Positions 21,713 through 29,423 of a DNA stretch of 64,000 nt are shown one piece after another. Made by a program: the position numbers and the translations under genes. Each line of letters begins with the position of its first letter. Position 1 is the first letter of the stretch. The stretch is from a virus: positions 1 to 64,000 of the IMG/VR virus record IMGVR_UViG_3300036945_000368, one strand, 5' to 3'. The notes beneath the pieces were generated by a model. The model worked only from the letters and a program-made list of their open reading frames with translations, made no database searches and was not told where the DNA came from.

Positions 21713-23446
21713 ATGGCATTATTCGTTAAGCATACGAATTGCGAAAAATGTGGAAGTTCTAATGGCAATGCTATCTATAACGATGGCAGTCATTATTGTT
21801 GGGTATGTCAAGATAAAACACTAAGCGAAGATTATAAGGCCCAACTTGATTCTAAAAAGCGCAAGGGTAAAGTTAAAAAAGTAAAGGAAGTTGAAGATAT
21901 GGAAGTTAAACCTAGCACTAAACCTGCTCTGACTAAAGAAGAAAACCAAGAGTTCAAATCAGAAACCTCTGCAACAGGCAAGGGTTTTAGAGGCATTCGT
22001 GACGAGTTTAATAAGCAGTTCGGTGTACGCTATTCCTTTTCAGAAGAGACAGGCGAAGTAGTTGAACAAGCTTACCCATGTACTCAAGCTGGTGAATTAG
22101 TTGGTTACAAGATTCGTGAAGTGCCAAAGAATTTTTACTCTAAGGCTCGTACTGGTGCTGACTGTGATTTATTCATGCAGTTCAAGTTTAACCGTGGTGG
22201 GCGTTATGTTATTATTACTGAAGGTGAAGTAGATGCGTTATCTGCGTATCAAATGCTTTCTGATTATAATAAAGAACGTAAGAGTGAATATGAAATTGCC
22301 GTAGTAAGTCCAACGACAGGTGCTAGTTCACACAAGCAAATCGCAGGACAGTATAAGTTCTTTGATACGTTTGAACAGATTGTTGTTTCATACGACAATG
22401 ACAAAGCTGGTCAAGCTGCTATTGAGAATATCGTCAAGGTTTTACCTAAGGGTAAAGTCAAGATTATGTCTATGCGTTTTAAGGATGCAAACGAGTACTT
22501 AGAGAAGGGTGAAGAGAAGGCTTTTATTAGTGACTTCTACAACGCTAAGACCTACGTACCAGTTGGTGTATTACCTTCTAGCGGTTTGTATGATCGTATC
22601 TTGAATCAATCTTCAATAGCTAAAATTCCATTCCCACCTTTTATGGGGCAATTGAATGAGCTGTTTATTGGTGGTATGCCATTAGGACATATTATCAACA
22701 TTGCTGCAGATACTGGCATCGGTAAAACTACTCTGGTAAATGAAATGATTTACTATTGGGTATTTAATTCTCCACACATGATTGGTATTGTTTCTATGGA
22801 ACTTGATGCTGGTCAATATGGTGAAGCTTTATTATCTCGACATATTGAAAAGAAGTTAGCTCTTATTCCGACACAGGAAGAGAAATTAGCGTTCTTACAA
22901 TCTGACCGAGTTAGAGCGCAAGCTGACGAATTAATGCTCGATTCCAGTGGTAATTCACGCTTCTATTTGCTAGATAACCGTGATGGTTCAGTGGACGATA
23001 TTAAAGATACTATCGAAGAGTTAGTTGTAGGTTGTGGTGCTAAGGTTATTGTCTTAGACCCGTTACAAGATATCTTAGATGGTTTAGGTAATGAAGAGCA
23101 AGCTGAGTTCATGAAGTGGGCTAAGGGCTTTATGAAAAGCCATAGCGTTACGTTCGTATTCATTAACCACATGCGTAAAACACCTGCTGGTCAAAATGGA
23201 GCCGATAGCGAACAAAACATTATGGGTTCAAGTACCATTATCAAATCTGCATCTGCTAACATCTTGTTGAAACGAGACAAAATGGCAGAAGACGAGTTGA
23301 CACGTAATAGCACAGAAATCAGTGTAACTAAGAACCGTGTATGCGGTTTGACAGGTCCAGCTGGTTCTATCTACTACGACAACAACACGCATACATTGCA
23401 CAACCTGAAAGATTGGATGCAAGCAAACGTAAGCGATGTCAGGTAA
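21713..23446 (+). CDS. T7 gp4-like primase-helicase (577 aa)
   Basis: Unwinds DNA at the fork and makes primers. The zinc-binding domain (CEKCG and CWVC, residues 10-34), the TOPRIM fold (YVIITEGEVDALS, then VVSYDNDKAG) and the RecA-like helicase with Walker A TGIGKTT (K338) occur in the usual order. The length is close to T7 gp4 (566). A short AT-poor spacer follows before the polymerase. Confidence 0.92.
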   Translation: MALFVKHTNCEKCGSSNGNAIYNDGSHYCWVCQDKTLSEDYKAQLDSKKRKGKVKKVKEVEDMEVKPSTKPALTKEENQEFKSETSATGKGFRGIRDEFNKQFGVRYSFSEETGEVVEQAYPCTQAGELVGYKIREVPKNFYSKARTGADCDLFMQFKFNRGGRYVIITEGEVDALSAYQMLSDYNKERKSEYEIAVVSPTTGASSHKQIAGQYKFFDTFEQIVVSYDNDKAGQAAIENIVKVLPKGKVKIMSMRFKDANEYLEKGEEKAFISDFYNAKTYVPVGVLPSSGLYDRILNQSSIAKIPFPPFMGQLNELFIGGMPLGHIINIAADTGIGKTTLVNEMIYYWVFNSPHMIGIVSMELDAGQYGEALLSRHIEKKLALIPTQEEKLAFLQSDRVRAQADELMLDSSGNSRFYLLDNRDGSVDDIKDTIEELVVGCGAKVIVLDPLQDILDGLGNEEQAEFMKWAKGFMKSHSVTFVFINHMRKTPAGQNGADSEQNIMGSSTIIKSASANILLKRDKMAEDELTRNSTEISVTKNRVCGLTGPAGSIYYDNNTHTLHNLKDWMQANVSDVR

Positions 23447-23449
23447 CAG

Positions 23450-23478
23450 TTGACGTAAGCCCTAAGTTGTGATAGACT
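23450..23478 (+). promoter_or_regulatory. Sigma-70 promoter upstream of DNA polymerase
   Basis: TTGACG (23450-23455), a 17-base spacer and TAGACT (23473-23478) lie just after the helicase stop. It overlaps the hairpin at 23457-23486. Confidence 0.65.
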
Positions 23479-23486
23479 TGGGGCTT
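23457..23486 (+). terminator. Hairpin between helicase and polymerase genes
   Basis: AAGCCCTAAG pairs with CTTGGGGCTT (one G-U) around ten bases, followed by ATTGCATTTTG. It is terminator-like but has a poor T-run, and it overlaps the promoter at 23450. It could act as an attenuator. Confidence 0.45.
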
Positions 23487-23507
23487 ATTGCATTTTGAAA
23501 GGAAGTT

Positions 23508-25799
23508 ATGCGTTTTATTATCGACATTGAGAGTACAAATCTTTTACAAAACGGTTTAGATTACTCTGTAATGCCTTATGCACTGAAGCCTGATTACAAG
23601 GTATGGTGTGTTGTCATCCGTAACCTAGATACTAAGGCCGTGATTTCATTGGTTAAAGAAGAGATCACTAAGGAACGTATTCAGCATATCCTACGCGACT
23701 GCACCGAAATTATCGGTCATAACATTGTGGCCTTCGACTTGCCAGTGCTTAAGCTGTATGGTGTTATGGAGTATCGTGTAGGTTATCCAGATCAACCATC
23801 TACAGTGTTCGGCATCCCTTGTAAGATTACCGACACGCTATTATGGTCAAAATTGCTCAGTCCTGATCGTTTTGGTGGACATAGCCTTGATGCATGGGGT
23901 AAGCGTTTAGGTAACCACAAAACTCACTTTGAAGAATGGGACCGTTTTTCTCAGGAGATGCTGGATTACTGTATTCAAGATACAAGCGTCAACGAGACTG
24001 TGCATTATGAGTTGATTGAAGAGCAAGGCGATCATCCTTGGGACCGCGCATACTCTGTTGAAGTTAAACTCACAGATTTAACACTACGTCAAGAGTTATT
24101 CGGCTTTGATTTTAACGTACAACTGGCAGAGCAAAACCTTGCAGAGCTTAACAAGATGATGCAAGATATCGCTGTAAAAGTTGACCCACTGTTGCCAAAG
24201 AAGCGCATGTCTAAGGTAGCTGCAAGCTTCTACGAGTTACCTAAGATTAGATTTAAAAAGAACGGTGATGTATCATCTAACTTGCTCAAGTTCTGTGAAA
24301 AGACCGGCGCTGTATTATCTGAGAATAAGGAAACGATTGTTCTCGAAGGGAAAACATTTCCGCTGAATACTGACGAACCATTAAAGACACACGTAGATGC
24401 TGACATTGAAGATATAGATGTAGTAAAGGGTTACTTGATTTCATTAGGTTGGGAACCAACAGAAGTTAAAGAACGTGACATTGTTAAGAAGACAGATAAA
24501 TCAATTCGTACCTATGCGGAAATCTTAGTTGCTATTGAACGCTACGTTGCACAAACCGAAACGTCTGTATTCCGTGAGTTGCGCTTAGACTTGATTGGCT
24601 GCAGTATGAACAATCTAAAACGTTATTTAGAAGGTAAGATTGATGGTAGCAAGCCAATCTATCTACCCACTACACCGAAGCTGACAGTAGGCGTTGAAAA
24701 AGAAATCTGTCCTGCACTAATTCAGTTAGGTGAGAAAGCCGACTTCGTGAAAGATGTTGTGCATTACTACACGTACCGTCACCGCCGCAATTCAATTGCT
24801 GGTGGTGTACTGGATGAAGATGGCGACCCTGTAACTGGTTTCTTAAGTAACGTCCGTGAAGATGGTCGTATTCCTACGCCTGCAGATACTTTAGGCGCTA
24901 ATACTGGTAGGTATCGTCACAAGATTGTATGTAATGTTCCTCGTGTAACTTCGTTATATGGTGAGCAAATGCGTAACTTATTCGGCGCTGGTAAAGGGTT
25001 GTGGCAACTAGGCTATGACTTTGCATCACTAGAAGCTCGTGTAATGGGTCACTACGTATTGCCATACACTGATGGGGAAGCATTGGCTATTTCATTGATT
25101 GCAGAGAAGCCCAACGATATTCATAGTATCAACGCACGTAAATTAGGTATTGACCGTAACTCAGCGAAGTCATTTAGCTACGCTGCTATTTACGGTGCTC
25201 AACCTAAGAAGCTTGCAAAGATGCTAGGTATTTCATTAGACGAAGCTAAGGTACTATTCAACAACTATTGGGATGCTGTACCTGCATTGAAGCAGTTAAA
25301 AGAAGACTTAGAGAAAGCATGGGTATCACGCGATAAGAAGCACATTAAAGGGTTGGATGGTCGTCTACTATCAACACGTAGTAAACACAGCCTTATTAAC
25401 GTTCTATTTCAATCTGGCGGTGCTATTGCTGCTAAGTGGTCTGCTGTTCGTTTAGCTCAAGCTATGGAAGAGCGTGGTATCTTGGGTGACCCGTTTGTTA
25501 ACGATAAAACCGAAGCTAAGGTGTGGTGGTTGATTCACATGCATGACGAACAACAAATGGCTTGTCACCCTTCATTGATGCAAGTTAAGAGTTTTGCTAC
25601 CGATGATGAAGCTAAGGCTGCACTATGCGAAGGTTCTAGTGCAATTGGTCACGGTTCTAAGGGGGCATATGTTGGTTTTAAGACACAGCCAGTTGAGTGC
25701 ATTGATATCGGTATCAAGCAAGCGGTTAAGGAGTTAGGTTTAAGAGTTGAGTTAGGCTTTGAGTGGATACCCGGTATGTCTTGGGGACAATGCCATTGA
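23508..25799 (+). CDS. T7-like family A DNA polymerase (763 aa)
   Basis: Replicative polymerase with 3'-5' exonuclease. The exonuclease has D6/E8 (IIDIEST) and a later HNIVAFD. The polymerase has motif A YDFASLEAR (D504), motif B KSFSYAAIYG and motif C MHDEQ (D680). Tyr558 stands at the ddNTP-selecting position (E. coli 762), as in T7, where Tyr goes with high processivity and lytic growth. At 763 residues it is longer than T7 gp5 (704), with an insert around residues 250-340. The thioredoxin at 37533 could be a partner, but this is speculative. Confidence 0.92.
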   Translation: MRFIIDIESTNLLQNGLDYSVMPYALKPDYKVWCVVIRNLDTKAVISLVKEEITKERIQHILRDCTEIIGHNIVAFDLPVLKLYGVMEYRVGYPDQPSTVFGIPCKITDTLLWSKLLSPDRFGGHSLDAWGKRLGNHKTHFEEWDRFSQEMLDYCIQDTSVNETVHYELIEEQGDHPWDRAYSVEVKLTDLTLRQELFGFDFNVQLAEQNLAELNKMMQDIAVKVDPLLPKKRMSKVAASFYELPKIRFKKNGDVSSNLLKFCEKTGAVLSENKETIVLEGKTFPLNTDEPLKTHVDADIEDIDVVKGYLISLGWEPTEVKERDIVKKTDKSIRTYAEILVAIERYVAQTETSVFRELRLDLIGCSMNNLKRYLEGKIDGSKPIYLPTTPKLTVGVEKEICPALIQLGEKADFVKDVVHYYTYRHRRNSIAGGVLDEDGDPVTGFLSNVREDGRIPTPADTLGANTGRYRHKIVCNVPRVTSLYGEQMRNLFGAGKGLWQLGYDFASLEARVMGHYVLPYTDGEALAISLIAEKPNDIHSINARKLGIDRNSAKSFSYAAIYGAQPKKLAKMLGISLDEAKVLFNNYWDAVPALKQLKEDLEKAWVSRDKKHIKGLDGRLLSTRSKHSLINVLFQSGGAIAAKWSAVRLAQAMEERGILGDPFVNDKTEAKVWWLIHMHDEQQMACHPSLMQVKSFATDDEAKAALCEGSSAIGHGSKGAYVGFKTQPVECIDIGIKQAVKELGLRVELGFEWIPGMSWGQCH

Positions 25800-25802
25800 T
25801 TG

Positions 25803-25830
25803 TTGCAAATGCTAATTTGTATGCTATACT
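25803..25830 (+). promoter_or_regulatory. Sigma-70 promoter with extended -10
   Basis: TTGCAA (25803-25808), a 16-base spacer and TGCTATACT (-10 at 25825-25830) lie 25 bases before the gene at 25855. Confidence 0.7.
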
Positions 25831-25854
25831 GCATGCATCTTGAAAGGATTAGAA

Positions 25855-26058
25855 ATGTTGCGAGGAATATCACTTGACTATGAAACTGCAGACAGAATCA
25901 CTGTGCTGGTTCTTAAAGAACAACTGAGCTTTATGCAAGAATCATTAAGAGCAAAACTGGAAGATGACAAGTACCTACACCCAACTGACTCAGAACTGTA
26001 TACAGAAAAGTATATTCCATCAATAAAAATGTTATTAGAATATTTTGGAGAACAGTGA
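25855..26058 (+). CDS. Conserved phage protein (67 aa)
   Basis: Starts MLRGISLDYETADRITVLVL and contains YLHPTD. This short helical family recurs in many phages with no assigned function. GAAAGGATT lies just before the ATG, and a promoter is directly upstream. Confidence 0.75.
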   Translation: MLRGISLDYETADRITVLVLKEQLSFMQESLRAKLEDDKYLHPTDSELYTEKYIPSIKMLLEYFGEQ

Positions 26059-26073
26059 ATTCTATGTTATAAT
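26045..26073 (+). promoter_or_regulatory. Sigma-70 promoter of tRNA-Arg
   Basis: TTGGAG (26045-26050), a 17-base spacer and TATAAT (26068-26073). The start point would fall within a few bases of the tRNA 5' end, so little 5' processing would be needed. Confidence 0.8.
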
Positions 26074-26081
26074 GCAATTAA

Positions 26082-26156
26082 GCGTTTGTAGTACAATGGA
26101 AAGTACAACAGGTTTCTACCCTGTGAATGGTGGTTCGATTCCATCCAGACGCACCA
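26082..26156 (+). tRNA. tRNA-Arg (anticodon TCT)
   Basis: A full 75-base cloverleaf: a 7-bp acceptor (GCGTTTG / CAGACGC, one G-U), D-stem GTAC/GTAC, anticodon stem ACAGG/CCTGT with loop TTTCTAC, T-arm GGTGG-TTCGATT-CCATC and an encoded ACCA. It reads AGA (and perhaps AGG) codons. Phages often carry this tRNA to match their codon use or to resist host anticodon nucleases. Confidence 0.92.
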
Positions 26157-26472
26157 GATAAGCCCCGCTATGCTTGTTACTCGTATCCCTAGAGCCAGCA
26201 GCACACTTCAGCGCCATATGAGCATAAATCTTGCCGCATATGGGTAAAATACATGTTACAATTGGTCGTGTAACAGTACGGACCTCCAGACCTGCGGATT
26301 GTCGTCCAATAGGAAAAGACACTACAACAACTGTTTAGGGACAGAGGTTATAGTTCAGTATATTTCAGGTTGGGTAAGTTAACGTGACTTACTATTTGGA
26401 TATAATAGGCTAGATAATTACTAGTGCTTATATTAAGATACGGAATATGCTGAACTATAACTAAGGAGGGAT
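26157..26472 (+). ncRNA. Structured non-coding block after tRNA-Arg
   Basis: No credible gene is found in 316 bases. On the rightward strand the block offers (a) a 7-bp stem CCATATG/CATATGG at 26214-26243, (b) a hairpin GTTACA/TGTAAC at 26255-26274 whose 8-base loop is complementary, but for one T-T, to 26303-26310, making a possible pseudoknot, and (c) a large three-way-junction-like fold at 26347-26461. It would be co-transcribed with the tRNA. It could be a phage structured RNA, a leader that controls the next gene, or an origin region. Confidence 0.5.
26347..26461 (+). promoter_or_regulatory. Long imperfect inverted repeat enclosing two hairpins
   Basis: Arms at 26347-26366 and 26442-26461 pair over 20 positions with two G-U or mismatched pairs. 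They enclose a perfect 6-bp hairpin (26374-26392) and a second stem ATATAA/TTATAT plus CTAG/CTAG (26400-26433). The right arm ends two bases before the AAGGAGG of the 26473 gene, so folding may control its translation. A possible promoter (TTAACG-16-TATAAT, 26379-26406) also lies inside the loop region. Confidence 0.7.
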
Positions 26473-27276
26473 ATGAAAAATCTTTTGATTGGTTCACGAG
26501 CGTTAGCTAATTGGAAACCTGTGCCAATTAAACTAACAACCGATTGGGACATTATTAGTGCTGCTGATATTTCAACAGACAATATTGAGTGGCATGACAG
26601 ATCATTCTTGAATAACTATGCCTTCGATAGTTTTGCTTCAGATGTAACTGGTGAAATTGATGGTGTAAAATTTCATGTAATGAATCCAGTTGGTTTGACG
26701 ATTATTAAGCGTAGTCATTTATGGCGTGACTTATCTTTTGGTAAGCATATTACGCACTACCACAAGTATTTAGCCACTTGGCGACAAACTTTTCATGCAA
26801 GCACTGAGCATTTATTGCAAGAGCGTACTAAGTTAACTATGGAAGCATACCCACAAGGTAATCCAAACTTAATGCAATCTGTTGAGGGTTTCTTTGATGA
26901 CGCTGTAACTAAGAAATATAGTCATGATTGGTTGCATGAATTAGTTGCTTATCAATCAAAACCGATGTATACTCGGATGCAGCACAATCCAGATATGGCT
27001 TGGTGTGAAAAAGTACTATGGGATAAATTGTCCTACGAAGAACAGTTACAATGCGTAGCTGAAGAAACATATGTAATCGCTATGGAAAGATTTCTTGTAC
27101 CTAAGCAATGGGATTTCCCATATCGATTAGCTTACACTAAATCTTTGGATAAAGTATGTACAACATTATGCTCAGGTTGGTTTAGAGATTTTGCTATCGA
27201 TAATTACCCTAGTATTCTCGGTCTGTTTAATGCAGACAAAATTAACGCTGTAAAAGCAATCATTGAAAAGGAGTGA
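26473..27276 (+). CDS. Nucleotidyltransferase-fold phage protein (267 aa)
   Basis: The N-terminus has the Pol-beta-type nucleotidyltransferase signature: GSRAL (7-11) followed by TTDWDII with D24 and D26. The remaining 200 residues are mostly helical with many His and Trp residues. Proteins of this sort are found in many large phages without a defined target. The position after a tRNA and a structured leader suggests an RNA substrate, but it may modify protein or nucleotide. The Shine-Dalgarno AAGGAGG is very strong. Confidence 0.65.
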   Translation: MKNLLIGSRALANWKPVPIKLTTDWDIISAADISTDNIEWHDRSFLNNYAFDSFASDVTGEIDGVKFHVMNPVGLTIIKRSHLWRDLSFGKHITHYHKYLATWRQTFHASTEHLLQERTKLTMEAYPQGNPNLMQSVEGFFDDAVTKKYSHDWLHELVAYQSKPMYTRMQHNPDMAWCEKVLWDKLSYEEQLQCVAEETYVIAMERFLVPKQWDFPYRLAYTKSLDKVCTTLCSGWFRDFAIDNYPSILGLFNADKINAVKAIIEKE

Positions 27277-27279
27277 GTT

Positions 27280-27633
27280 ATGAGTTTACAAGATACAATC
27301 AAAGCTTTGTTTGATGAAACAAGCGATAGAATTTTAGAGGAAGGTTTTTTCCACGAGGAAATTAGTCCTGATTATGAAGGCTATGAAGAAGACGAAGATT
27401 CTGTAGACGGTTTATCAAAAGCATTAACTATTGCTCAGGTATCCTTTGAATGCGTAGAACAACACGGTGGCGAAGGTGAAGGTGAAGACTTTTATACTGT
27501 CTACAAATTCACTAAGGGCGATGAAACAGTATTCGTTAAGTTTCAGGGTTGGTATCAGTCCTACAACGGGTCAGAAATGACTGGTTGGGCTTTCGTTACA
27601 CCTAAGCAAGTAATGGTGACTGTATATGGTTAA
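27280..27633 (+). CDS. Conserved phage protein, paralog A (117 aa)
   Basis: An acidic N-terminal helix is followed by a strand-rich domain with VFVKFQGWYQSYNGSEMTGW and a PKQVMVTVYG end. The same C-terminal pattern occurs in 27626-28066, so the two genes are tandem paralogs. Similar small proteins exist in other phages. The role is unknown. Confidence 0.7.
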   Translation: MSLQDTIKALFDETSDRILEEGFFHEEISPDYEGYEEDEDSVDGLSKALTIAQVSFECVEQHGGEGEGEDFYTVYKFTKGDETVFVKFQGWYQSYNGSEMTGWAFVTPKQVMVTVYG

Positions 27634-28066
27634 AAAGACTTTACGTACTCAACTAAAAGAAGAGACTAAAACTCTTAAAGAACAAATTGCAGCCCTAATT
27701 GCTGAGAAGGAAGCAGAGCTAATTAAGAATGCTTCTTTAGCAGATAAGGTTATCTACTTTTTTGAGGACATGCCTCGCTCTGAGGTAGAGGAAGCCATGT
27801 TTCGCGGTTATGGGACTTTACTTATTAACAACATTAAGGCCCGTTTAAAACCACATAACATTGATTATCATCTAGTTGAAGAACTTGGCGGTGATGAAGT
27901 GGAAAGTGGAAATGAATACTGGAAGGTATATTCATTCTATGATGGTGTAGAGGACTGTCTTATCAAGTTTGATGGGCACTATTCTTCATATGATGGTGCT
28001 GAAATGCGAAACTTTTTCGTCGTCAAGTCAACAACAAAACAAATCATAGTATTTGAAAAAGTTTAA
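27626..28066 (+). CDS. Conserved phage protein, paralog B (146 aa)
   Basis: A coiled N-terminal helix (LKEETKTLKEQIAALIAEKEAEL) precedes a domain with CLIKFDGHYSSYDGAEMRNF and TTKQIIVFEKV, matching paralog A. It overlaps paralog A by eight bases. The added coiled coil suggests a different partner. Confidence 0.7.
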   Translation: MVKKTLRTQLKEETKTLKEQIAALIAEKEAELIKNASLADKVIYFFEDMPRSEVEEAMFRGYGTLLINNIKARLKPHNIDYHLVEELGGDEVESGNEYWKVYSFYDGVEDCLIKFDGHYSSYDGAEMRNFFVVKSTTKQIIVFEKV

Positions 28067-28073
28067 TCTATAA

Positions 28074-28148
28074 GTGAGTGAAGCCGAGAAGTCAGGCAGC
28101 GACCTCATAAGTCGTTGGAAGCAGGAGCGTTACCTGTCGCTCACACCA
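28074..28148 (+). tRNA. Atypical tRNA-like gene (anticodon CAT, Met/Ile2)
   Basis: A 75-base cloverleaf can be drawn: acceptor GTGAGTG/CGCTCAC (one G-U), D-stem GCC/GGC, anticodon stem GCGAC/GTCGT with loop CTCATAA, T-stem GCAGG/CCTGT and an encoded ACCA. Canonical residues are missing: position 8 is A, the D-loop has no GG, and the T-loop is AGCGTTA instead of TTCRANN, so normal elbow contacts cannot form. It is either a very divergent tRNA or a tRNA mimic. Confidence 0.65.
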
Positions 28149-28149
28149 G

Positions 28150-28178
28150 TTGACAAGTTGTACCAAATCTGGTATAAT
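28150..28178 (+). promoter_or_regulatory. Perfect-consensus sigma-70 promoter
   Basis: TTGACA (28150-28155), a 17-base spacer and TATAAT (28173-28178). It begins two bases after the CCA of the tRNA-like gene and drives the SSB gene, consistent with a need for high SSB levels. Confidence 0.92.
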
Positions 28179-28255
28179 TTGTGCTTAGGTTGGCAGACCT
28201 TAAAACTGCCACACAATAGTCAATCCTAAAGTCAACCCTAAAGTAAGGAGTTTAT

Positions 28256-28909
28256 ATGAGTTTCAACAGAGAAAAAATTTCTGGTATGTTAGTTTACGTT
28301 TCCGTTAATGAGGCTAAGAAAGCACTGCAAAAAGCTGGCGCTCCAAAGAAGCCAGATGAATGGAAAGCAAGCGTAGTAATTACCGATGAAGATTATGCAG
28401 ATGATTTAGAAGCATATGCAAAAGAACTAGATACGATGATTTCCCTCAAGAAAGTCAAACGTACTGAGTTCGAAAATATCTACAAGGTAGCACCTCCTGA
28501 AGGTGATGGAAAGAACGTATGGGTCTTTACATTACGCAAGAGTACTGAGCTTGGTAAAACTGGTAAACCAGTACCTGAACTCTATCAACCAAAAGCATTC
28601 GAAAAAGTCGGTAAAACACTAGTCGATATTACGCATTCTAAATTAGTCGGTAATGGTTCATACGGTTCTATTAGCGTAGATAAGTTTGAACGTCAAACTG
28701 GTGGTGCATCATTGTTCTTAAAGAACGTTTTAGTAACAGACTTAGTTGAGTACACTCAAGCTGAGAGTAATTACCAAGCTGGTTCTGAGTTTGATGATGA
28801 AGCTGATGGTGACGATACCCCTGCAGAGAAGCCAGCTAAAGCAGCTGCTAAACCTGCTAAGGCTAAAGTCGCTAAAGAAGCTGCAGAGGATGATGACACA
28901 CCATTCTAA
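28256..28909 (+). CDS. Single-stranded DNA-binding protein, T7 gp2.5-like (217 aa)
   Basis: Coats ssDNA and coordinates the replisome. It has an OB-fold-like core of about 170 residues (KNVWVFTLRKS, YGSISVDKFE) and an Ala/Lys linker leading to an acidic tail ending EDDDTPF, with a terminal Phe as in gp2.5. It has its own consensus promoter and is followed by a hairpin terminator. Confidence 0.85.
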   Translation: MSFNREKISGMLVYVSVNEAKKALQKAGAPKKPDEWKASVVITDEDYADDLEAYAKELDTMISLKKVKRTEFENIYKVAPPEGDGKNVWVFTLRKSTELGKTGKPVPELYQPKAFEKVGKTLVDITHSKLVGNGSYGSISVDKFERQTGGASLFLKNVLVTDLVEYTQAESNYQAGSEFDDEADGDDTPAEKPAKAAAKPAKAKVAKEAAEDDDTPF

Positions 28910-28913
28910 GGTT

Positions 28914-28932
28914 AAGGGCTTCGGCCCTTTTC
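28914..28932 (+). terminator. Hairpin after SSB gene
   Basis: AAGGGC-TTCG-GCCCTT with the stable UUCG tetraloop is followed by TTTCC. The T-run is short, so termination is probably partial. Confidence 0.65.
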
Positions 28933-28954
28933 CATAGATTACTAAAAGGAATTT

Positions 28955-29152
28955 ATGACAAAAGATATTATTACCATTATTACTATTTTTGTACTTGCTG
29001 TACTAGTTGTAATTTTTGCCCCTCTTGCTACACTATGGGCAGTCAATGCACTGTTTCCAATGTTAGCTATTCCCTACAACTTTTACAGCTGGTTAGCTGT
29101 GATAGTTTTGAATCTAACATTACGCTCAAGCGTTTCATTTAAGAAGGATTAA
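28955..29152 (+). CDS. Small membrane protein (65 aa)
   Basis: Two hydrophobic helices (about residues 5-24 and 30-55) with ATLWAVNALF between them, a pattern shared by small phage membrane proteins. AAAAGGAATTT precedes the ATG. The function is unknown. Confidence 0.7.
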   Translation: MTKDIITIITIFVLAVLVVIFAPLATLWAVNALFPMLAIPYNFYSWLAVIVLNLTLRSSVSFKKD

Positions 29153-29153
29153 T

Positions 29154-29372
29154 ATGCAAAGTAAAGAAGCAATCGCAAAGCTGGTACGCTTATATACAGA
29201 AGAACAATCGCTTGCCGAAGACGTTAAAGCCGTTAAGGATGAAGCAAAAGATTCAGGCTTAGACCCTGCAATCTTAAGCGCAGTAGCCAAGGCTATTGTC
29301 AAGAATAAAGTAGACGACTTAATTGCCAAGTCTAACGAAGTTCTAAAAGCTATCGATATTTCACGTAGCTAA
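29154..29372 (+). CDS. GapR/DUF2312-like small helical protein (72 aa)
   Basis: The sequence EEQSLAEDVKAVKDEAKDSGLD resembles the helical core of GapR-type DNA-binding proteins (LxEDIKxVxxEAKxxGxD), followed by a helix AILSAVAKAIVKNKVDDL. The similarity is clear in the first half only. GapR proteins clamp overtwisted DNA. A role at the phage fork is possible. Confidence 0.55.
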   Translation: MQSKEAIAKLVRLYTEEQSLAEDVKAVKDEAKDSGLDPAILSAVAKAIVKNKVDDLIAKSNEVLKAIDISRS

Positions 29373-29378
29373 TATGAT

Positions 29379-29407
29379 ACCCGAAGGATAAAACCTTCGG
29401 GTTTTTT
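29379..29407 (+). terminator. Strong rightward intrinsic terminator
   Basis: ACCCGAAGG / CCTTCGGGT forms a 9-bp stem with a six-base loop and a following T6 run. It ends the SSB operon. The exonuclease gene begins 17 bases later with no evident promoter between. Confidence 0.92.
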
Positions 29408-29423
29408 GTTAGAAAGGAAGATA

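Noticed and set aside
26250-26312. Second tRNA after tRNA-Arg
   Set aside because: ATTGG/CCAAT could act as an acceptor stem, but no anticodon arm or T-arm can be drawn. The pseudoknot reading fits better.
26116-26322. Leftward 68-residue frame over the non-coding block
   Set aside because: It runs antisense to the tRNA in a rightward region, and I see no ribosome site for it.
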